Origin: Ephemerocybe angulata
Taxonomy: Eukaryota > Basidiomycota > Agaricomycetes > Agaricales > Psathyrellaceae
Reading direction: 5' to 3'
NCBI GenBank assembly: GCA_013368325.1
Contig: JAACJK010000224.1
Span: 310,001-374,000 of the forward strand
Length of the DNA: 64,000 nt
Below, in pieces: positions 58,763 to 64,000 of this stretch. The first letter of the stretch is position 1. Each line of letters opens with the position of its first letter. The position numbers and the translations under genes are program-made. The notes under the pieces were generated by a model that worked only from the letters and a program-made list of their open reading frames with translations, did no database searches and was not told the DNA's origin.

Positions 58763-58907
58763 GCGCGCGCGCGTGCTTACTAACGCATCCCGTTTGGGCG
58801 ATGCCGGTTGCGCCGAGCTCACCACGTGCGGGACTGTGGCTGTGGCTGGCCCCCAAATCCAAATCCGCGCCCAGATCCAAAACCGGATCTGGCTACCGAA
58901 CGGACCC
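58763..58907 (-). repeat. Right terminal inverted repeat of the Harbinger element
   Basis: Reverse complement of 56679-56823 over all 145 bp as read. Confidence 0.93.
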
Positions 58908-58910
58908 TTA

Positions 58911-59732
58911 GATACATATTTGTGGGTATTAGGTCAAGAGGCATCGGTGACTGAAGGGATTACGGAGCACCCACTTTAGAGGTGCTGGGTTTTTTTAACC
59001 TTCTGGTAGGTAGGGTCCAAAGTGAGAATGTGGCCCTTGTGGGGGTTGTCTCGAATGAAAAGATACCATGTGGCTGAAGTGCGTGGTGTAATTGTTACTA
59101 GAGTCAAATTCGCTTTAAGAACAATCTGTCAACCGTGCGCAACTGATGGGTAATGACTGTTGTCATTATTTCACACCCCAAGCAGAGTTCAATGATCCCA
59201 AAATCACATTGTAACAAAATGCTGACAGAAAGTTTGCCAGTTCCGGACATTTTATGAGTTTGGTCCCATCGGCACTATTGTGGGATCATTAGCAAATGTG
59301 CCGTCCATTTTTGCTCAATTCTTCCGCCAGATAAAGTAAGTATGACACTAAATGTATCCGGCGAACAAATGGCAGTGGCATTTTGGCAAAAGGTTTCATG
59401 TTCCTCGCGATTTCATTTGTCATGTTGCCTCTTTGAGGCTGCAATGTATCTGCCCGCTACATCGCCACACAGACTGTTTGTATCCGCCATGCCGAACCCT
59501 AGAAACACAAAGGCGAAAATAGAAATGACTCTCCCAATGCTGCCGTTGTTTCTCCGCCTGGTTCATCGGCCGAACAGATGATCTGTGGCCACAATTTTTT
59601 GGCCTGCAACATTGAGAGGAACATTACATTTGGCCCGCCCAATCTCATAACGTCGACACGGCGAGACCATTTCTTCTGTTGAAATGAGGTTAATTCACTA
59701 TGTATCGATGTCATCCTAATCAGGTAACAGCC
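58911..59732. other. Non-coding region right of the Harbinger element
   Basis: About 820 bp with no gene or repeat recognised. Confidence 0.45.
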
Positions 59733-60490
59733 AGACGGCGGGCGGTACGGCGGGCGAGCGTGAAGGGGCGGGCGAGCGAAAGAGCGGGAAGCCGGCGGGA
59801 AGGTGTAAAGGGCGCGGATGGCAATTGTGGAAAGACCCCGACGCCGGTTAGCGTAAGGTCTACTGAATTGGGCGCTGGCCGGGAATGTCTTGCTAGGCGG
59901 CCAGGGTCGCTCCTTGGTCGCTCCAGAGGGGAAGCCAAGGAGAAGCGCCGAGCAATGCTCCTCGGCGCTAATGCGAAATGGGCAACAGGCAACGGGCCTC
60001 ATGGCTTGATTGCCGGGGCAGGCGTGTGTCACGTTCGGCCTTTTCCGACAGCCTCTTTGTGCATGTGCTCGCCTCGTCCCAGACGGCGGGAGCGAACACA
60101 TACGGGGGGCGGGCGAAGGGGGCGGGCGAGCGAAAGTGCGGGACGAACAGGGAACGGGTGGCGGGAATGGCGCAGACGACAATTACGGAAAGGGCCCGAC
60201 GCCGGTTAGCGCAAGGTCTACTACATTGGGTGCTGGCCAGGAAGGGCGCGGACGACAATTACGGAAAGGGCCCGACGCCGGTTAGCGCAAGGTCTACTAC
60301 ATTGTGCTGGCCAGGAGAACGTGCCGAAAAATATCCCGCCAGGGTCGGTCCAGAGGAGAAGCGCCGAGCAATGATCGAATATGCCCCTCGGCGCTAATGC
60401 GAAATGGGCCGAAACGGGCCTCATGATCATGACCTTTGATTGCCGGCGCAGGCGTCAGGCGTCATGTTCGGTCTCTTCCTTTCATGACCA
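59733..60490. repeat. GC-rich tandem duplication, about 350-400 bp unit
   Basis: Copy 1 (about 59733-60075) and copy 2 (about 60082-60490) share, in order: a GCGGGCGAGCGAAAG block, GACGCCGGTTAGCG..AAGGTCTACT, AGAAGCGCCGAGCAATG, CTCGGCGCTAATGCGAAATG and GATTGCCGG. The copies have diverged by small insertions. No coding motif; nature unknown. Confidence 0.75.
60170..60318. repeat. Inner tandem duplication, about 73 bp unit
   Basis: Within copy 2 of the larger repeat, a unit starting GACGACAATTACGGAAAGGG and ending GTGCTGGCCAGGA occurs twice in a row with nearly no change. Confidence 0.8.
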
Positions 60491-60711
60491 AGGACCTTTG
60501 TGCTGGCGCGTAACTTTCCCTTTCACGCTGCGCAGGCTCGCAGGCTTGGCCGTCAGCGCCTAGCGCCTGCCGCCTCCCTTTGGCCCTGCTCCTTTGGCCC
60601 CCATATGCTGCCTTTGTTATTTTCTTTTCACATCAATAAAGGGCACTCCCCACTCACGACCTTGCTGCTCATCCTTCCCGCGACGCTCATCTTTCCTGCT
60701 CATCCTGCCGC

Positions 60712-60769
60712 TCGTCCTTGACGCCCATCCTTTTCGCACCTCGTCCTTGACGCCCATCCTTTTCGCACC
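60712..60769. repeat. Two 29-bp direct repeats before the repeat-protein gene
   Basis: TCGTCCTTGACGCCCATCCT (first 20 of 29 bases) occurs at 60712 and 60741, immediately upstream of the ATG at 60779. Confidence 0.85.
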
Positions 60770-60778
60770 TCCTTAAGA

Positions 60779-61601
60779 ATGCCCTCTTATCGTCGTATCT
60801 CTGTGGGACGCAGGCTGCGCATGCGTATCAACAGTCTGCTCCTTCGGCCGTCCGGGTATCAACAAGCTGCTCCTGGGGAGCGCATGCGTATGAACGAGAT
60901 GCTCCTTGGGCTTTCCGGGGTGAGCACCATTCATATTATCAAGTACATTGATCTCACGACGGCGATGTCCAGAGCGCTTCTCTCTGCCCTGAAGTCCTTG
61001 GAGTTCCTTCCAGTCCGACCATTTCGCAATCGTCTATTACTTCGGAATCCTCCAACGCTACGACTGTGTCCCCCCGAGCCCGAGTTTCTTCTCCGTCCCT
61101 CCCACTGAACACCCCAGTGCCGTCAGCCCGAATGGTTACGCCGACACCTTCCCTCCGAATGGACATCCGAATGGACACCCCGACGCCCCCTTTCCAAATA
61201 GAGGGTATGCCTCCACTGTCAGTCCGAATGGATACGCCGGCACCTTCCCTTCGAATGGATACCCCGACGCCCTCTTGCCGAATGGACACCCCGACACCGT
61301 CCTCTTGCCGAATGGACACCCCGACACCTTCTTGCCGGATGGAGACCCCGACCCCATCCATTGAAGTGGACCACGAACGCAACAGCGGCGACGACAACGA
61401 CGATGCTCTCTCGTATATCTCAATGGACACCATAGTCCCTGCTCGTCGCACTGAGGTAAGCTTGAATTGAAGCTCTGAGCTCTGCACTGATCTCACTAAT
61501 ACATTTAGGTCGAGATGGAAGCGCTCCGAGAGACTCTTCAATACCTCCGTGAGGCCGTCCGCGTCCTTTCTGAGATGATCGAGGGCGCCTCTTCGACCTA
61601 G
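60779..61601 (+). CDS. Small protein with RMDTPTPS repeats and C-terminal coiled coil, unknown
   Basis: Three exons: 60779-60919, 60973-61455 and 61511-61601, with introns of 53 and 55 nt whose ends are canonical. ATG at 60779 gives MPSYRRISVGRRLRMRINSL; the first intron joins LLGLSG to SASLCPEVLGVPSSP. The middle is an array of about nine units of the type RMDTPTPSC. It is followed by an acidic stretch (HERNSGDDNDDALSY) and ends with VEMEALRETLQYLREAVRVL, a probable coiled coil. About 237 residues. The frame stays open through both junctions, which supports the model. I recognise no family. It may belong to a lineage-specific repeat locus. Confidence 0.5.
61132..61361 (+). repeat. Coding minisatellite (units of about 24-30 bp)
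   Basis: Units such as CGAATGGACACCCCGACACC recur about nine times and code for RMDTPTPS. Several neighbouring units are nearly identical, indicating recent slippage or unequal exchange. Confidence 0.8.
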
Positions 61602-62100
61602 TTCTGCTTGGACCTTCGCCCCTTATCCCCTTATCCATGCCCAGGATCATTCATTGCTCCGACATTTATGAGTTTACCGTTCCTTCCTGCCTTTCCTTTT
61701 CCTGCCTTTCTCAGTCCTTGAATCACAAGTCCTTTTCCTGGCGCCTTCGTACTCTTCTCTCATGTATATAGTGTATTCAGCCTGTATTCAGCCTGCTCTT
61801 CTCTCGTGTATATATAGTGTATTCAGCCTAACAAGTCTTAGAATTCCATGCGATATTATTGTGTGAGCCTGTTTTAACAGGGCAAAGCCCAGATTGGTAA
61901 CACCTGGCTGTGCTGCAACAGGGTCCGAATGCAAGCGGCGTTGCCCCCATCCCTCCAACTCCTTCATTCTCAACTCCTCGCCTGTGCGTACTATGCAACG
62001 ATAGTCCATTCTCACTCCCTCCCATTCCTCAGAATACAGCCTCATAACGTCCCGGTGGATACAGCCCACTCAAACACCCGTATATCTGCACTGAATATCG
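61602..62100. other. Intergenic region with short direct repeats
   Basis: 499 bp. TATAGTGTATTCAGCCT is present twice around 61767-61829. No gene seen. Confidence 0.45.
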
Positions 62101-64000
62101 ATGCCACCCTCTTGGTCGCCAATTACCCAACAAGAAGATGTGACGGCCGCAGGATACGCTCGTTTTGCGCTCTGAGAAGGTGAGAAAGTCATTGCTCTTC
62201 GTATTGGGTCTCGTCAACTCACTGCTGACCTTGTAGGCTTTCACATCCCAATCACGGCTATGAACTCCTCAGCGCCTCCAGCAACCTCATCGCCAGACTA
62301 TAACGCTCAACGTCCATCCATCACACAACCTTCGCCGGGTAGTCGTTTCGTTACCGACCCTCAACATCGCCCAGCATATCCATTATGCCCACGAATCATG
62401 ACCTCGACGACCTCAGGTCTCCGACATCGCCAACAATGCCCAGTCTCTAGCTCCCTCTACCTTCAAGCAGATCACAACACCCTCTGTTCTCAACCGCAAC
62501 ATTCGTCCTCGTCTCCCCGCCCGCCATCGTCGACAGACGCGACGCCGACGCGACGCCGATCCACTCAAACCCTCCCCGCGTCCCGCCCTCGCATCGCAAC
62601 AGCAGGTCGCTCGGTCCCTCGAGGAACACGATGCCCTGCGCTTAGGCTGAGTCGACGCCTGGTGGATAGGACTGGTAAGCGATGTTTTCTCTTGGTAATC
62701 GTCCCTGCCCCTCACAATCCCGTCCTCACCAGACAGCCGATCTTTGAAAGCGGTGGGATCGAGTCGACGGCGCGCTACCAGAAGAATGCAGGTCAGTCCG
62801 TGCGCCGACAACGACTGTCGTCACGATCATCGCCTTGTCACGGGGGGCGCCTACAGGCTACGACGCTCGCAACCATGGCCTACGACGATGCGAACAGCAC
62901 CAGTGGCGGACTGGAGCGGGCGACGGGCGACTGTGGTGCACAAGGTAAGGTAGGCTTATCTCACGGAAGAATGGCTGCGCGTACTCACACCTATCGCTCT
63001 GCACTACAGCTCCTCCAAGGCCCAGCCTCTCGATCTGACGCAAAAGGCCTGCTCTGCACCCACCGAAAGGTCAGTTCTACTCTCAAAGGTCGCAAGAAGC
63101 CTTACTCACCAGTTCAGATTGGAAACGTAGTACAACGCGCATAGACAGCACGCCAAACGCATTCAGAAGTTCTGCGTGGACAAGGTCAGCCCGCTCCGTT
63201 GATGACAATGCCCGAATCGTACTCACCGATGTGCAGAACCTCCGCCGCTGGTTACGACAATGCCCACATGGACAACCACTCGCGCCGCGGCCAGGATGGA
63301 ACCTGGACGCCTATAGATCAAGCAGCAACACTCGATTTGCGACTGACGACTTGCGACTGACTGGTAGACTCTAGAAGGAGACGGGTGAAAAGTAAGTCCC
63401 TTTAAACGAACGACGGCTGCGCTGGACTCACATATGTGCAGCCTATCCCTTACAAGTAGCCTGGCCGGCGCACCACCGCGTCAACACAAATCGGGATATT
63501 GGGAAGGGCGGCCGGGAAGGTCGTACAGTATGCGCGGTACTATGGGGCACGGGGCGAATTTGGTGAGTCAGTCAATCCGCGCGGAGACGAGATTGTACTC
63601 ACCATCAGTTGAAGCCGCAACCCTCCCTTCGCCTTTCGATTCCCTGGTGCTCAATATGTGGCGAGCGACAGCCCTTTGGATGCAGGTGGGGCTAACGTGG
63701 TGGACACACAAAGTAAAGGTCAGTTTCTTTTGTCTGCAGAGATGTCAGACGTACTCACATCGTGCTACGACGTCTAGAATTCGACGAGATCGCGAGGGGA
63801 ACCGGGAGTGGCCGGCAATGCAACAGGTCTAGACACACAAGGGAGCGGCCGTCGGGAACCGCGGCTTTCGTAGTTTGGGGCTGGCAAAATCCGGTGAGCA
63901 TGGTGTTGACAGAAGTCGGAATCGAATCATACTCACAGTCCCCCAGAACCCTCATACGACTTCCACCTTCATCTTGCTACGGCGCCTTCGACTTCAACAG
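62101..64000 (+). other. Intron-rich locus of unknown nature, runs off the window
   Basis: Ten consecutive GT..AG introns of 46-65 nt can be placed: 62180-62236, 62675-62732, 62792-62856, 62945-63009, 63070-63117, 63185-63236, 63392-63441, 63563-63608, 63719-63777, 63894-63946. From the fourth on, each has ACTCAC a short way before the acceptor, a likely branch region. The exons between are 59-438 nt. No single frame stays open with these exact junctions. From the ATG at 62260 the spliced frame runs for about 200 codons and stops in the fifth exon. Another frame of the second exon has helical sequence (SQQQVARSLEEHDALRLG). It is a multi-exon gene with wrong junctions, or a decayed one. I recognise no family. 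Confidence 0.35.

Larger units (their letters stand above)
56679..58907. mobile_element. PIF/Harbinger transposon, 2229 bp, internally deleted
   Basis: Terminal inverted repeats of 145 bp, identical as read, start GGGTCCGTTCGGTAGCCAGA. TTA flanks both ends (56676-56678 and 58908-58910), the 3-bp TWA duplication of the PIF/Harbinger superfamily. Inside are a DDE_4-type transposase (+) and a SANT/Myb-like protein (-), the two-gene layout of this superfamily. The two genes run into each other at their 3' ends near 57700-57730, and both lack their C-termini. The identical repeats indicate recent movement. Confidence 0.93.

Noticed and set aside
59700..60397. Arg/Gly-rich frames over the GC-rich repeats
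   Set aside because: Open only because of base composition. They follow the tandem repeat and have no conserved motif.
62260..63144. Unspliced 294-codon frame
   Set aside because: It reads through three predicted introns with canonical ends. At most its first part is plausible coding sequence.

Overview
The window reads as nuclear DNA of a filamentous basidiomycete, most likely an Agaricomycete. Genes are closely packed and split by many short GT..AG introns of about 46-80 nt. Characteristic families are an XlnR-type Zn2Cys6 regulator, an F-box/propeller protein with a disordered tail, paralogous SLC35 transporters, DAL5-like permeases and a PIF/Harbinger transposon with a SANT-like partner. 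I cannot name the species. No tRNA, rRNA or CRISPR array was found; one U6 snRNA is clear.

Layout. 1-2661: 5' part of a Zn2Cys6 transcription factor (minus), cut by the window edge. 6053-16950: three housekeeping genes, a Sds3-like subunit of the Rpd3/Sin3 deacetylase complex (minus), the Paf1-complex subunit Rtf1 (minus) and biotin-protein ligase (plus), whose catalytic domain carries a long Thr/Lys repeat. 17434-28979: a nutrient cluster of two divergent DAL5-type MFS permeases and two tandem M20 dipeptidases. An 828-bp hAT-like non-autonomous element sits between the two permeases. 29219-38502: a small coiled-coil protein, an SF1 helicase of the Hcs1/IGHMBP2 type, an archaeal-type P-loop ATPase protein and serine hydroxymethyltransferase. 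39296-39415: U6 snRNA, with a B-box-like motif downstream.

39689-48263: a minus-strand cluster of three related genes (one RING protein and two short relatives that keep only its ends), followed by an F-box protein. 48467-54034: two SLC35/TPT transporter paralogs in convergent orientation. 54035 to the end: repeat-rich and gene-poor. It holds a complete-looking PIF/Harbinger insertion (145-bp identical inverted repeats, TTA duplication) whose two genes have been fused tail to tail by an internal deletion, a GC-rich tandem duplication, a small proline/threonine-repeat protein gene and an intron-rich locus I could not identify.

Functional links. The permease and dipeptidase pairs look like one uptake-and-hydrolysis module, probably for dipeptides. 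The M20 promoters share a 12-bp word, and one has clustered GATA sites. The RING family and the neighbouring F-box gene suggest a locus of ubiquitin-ligase innovation. The best candidates for something undescribed are the RING-less paralogs, the interrupted biotin ligase and the intron-rich locus at the right edge.
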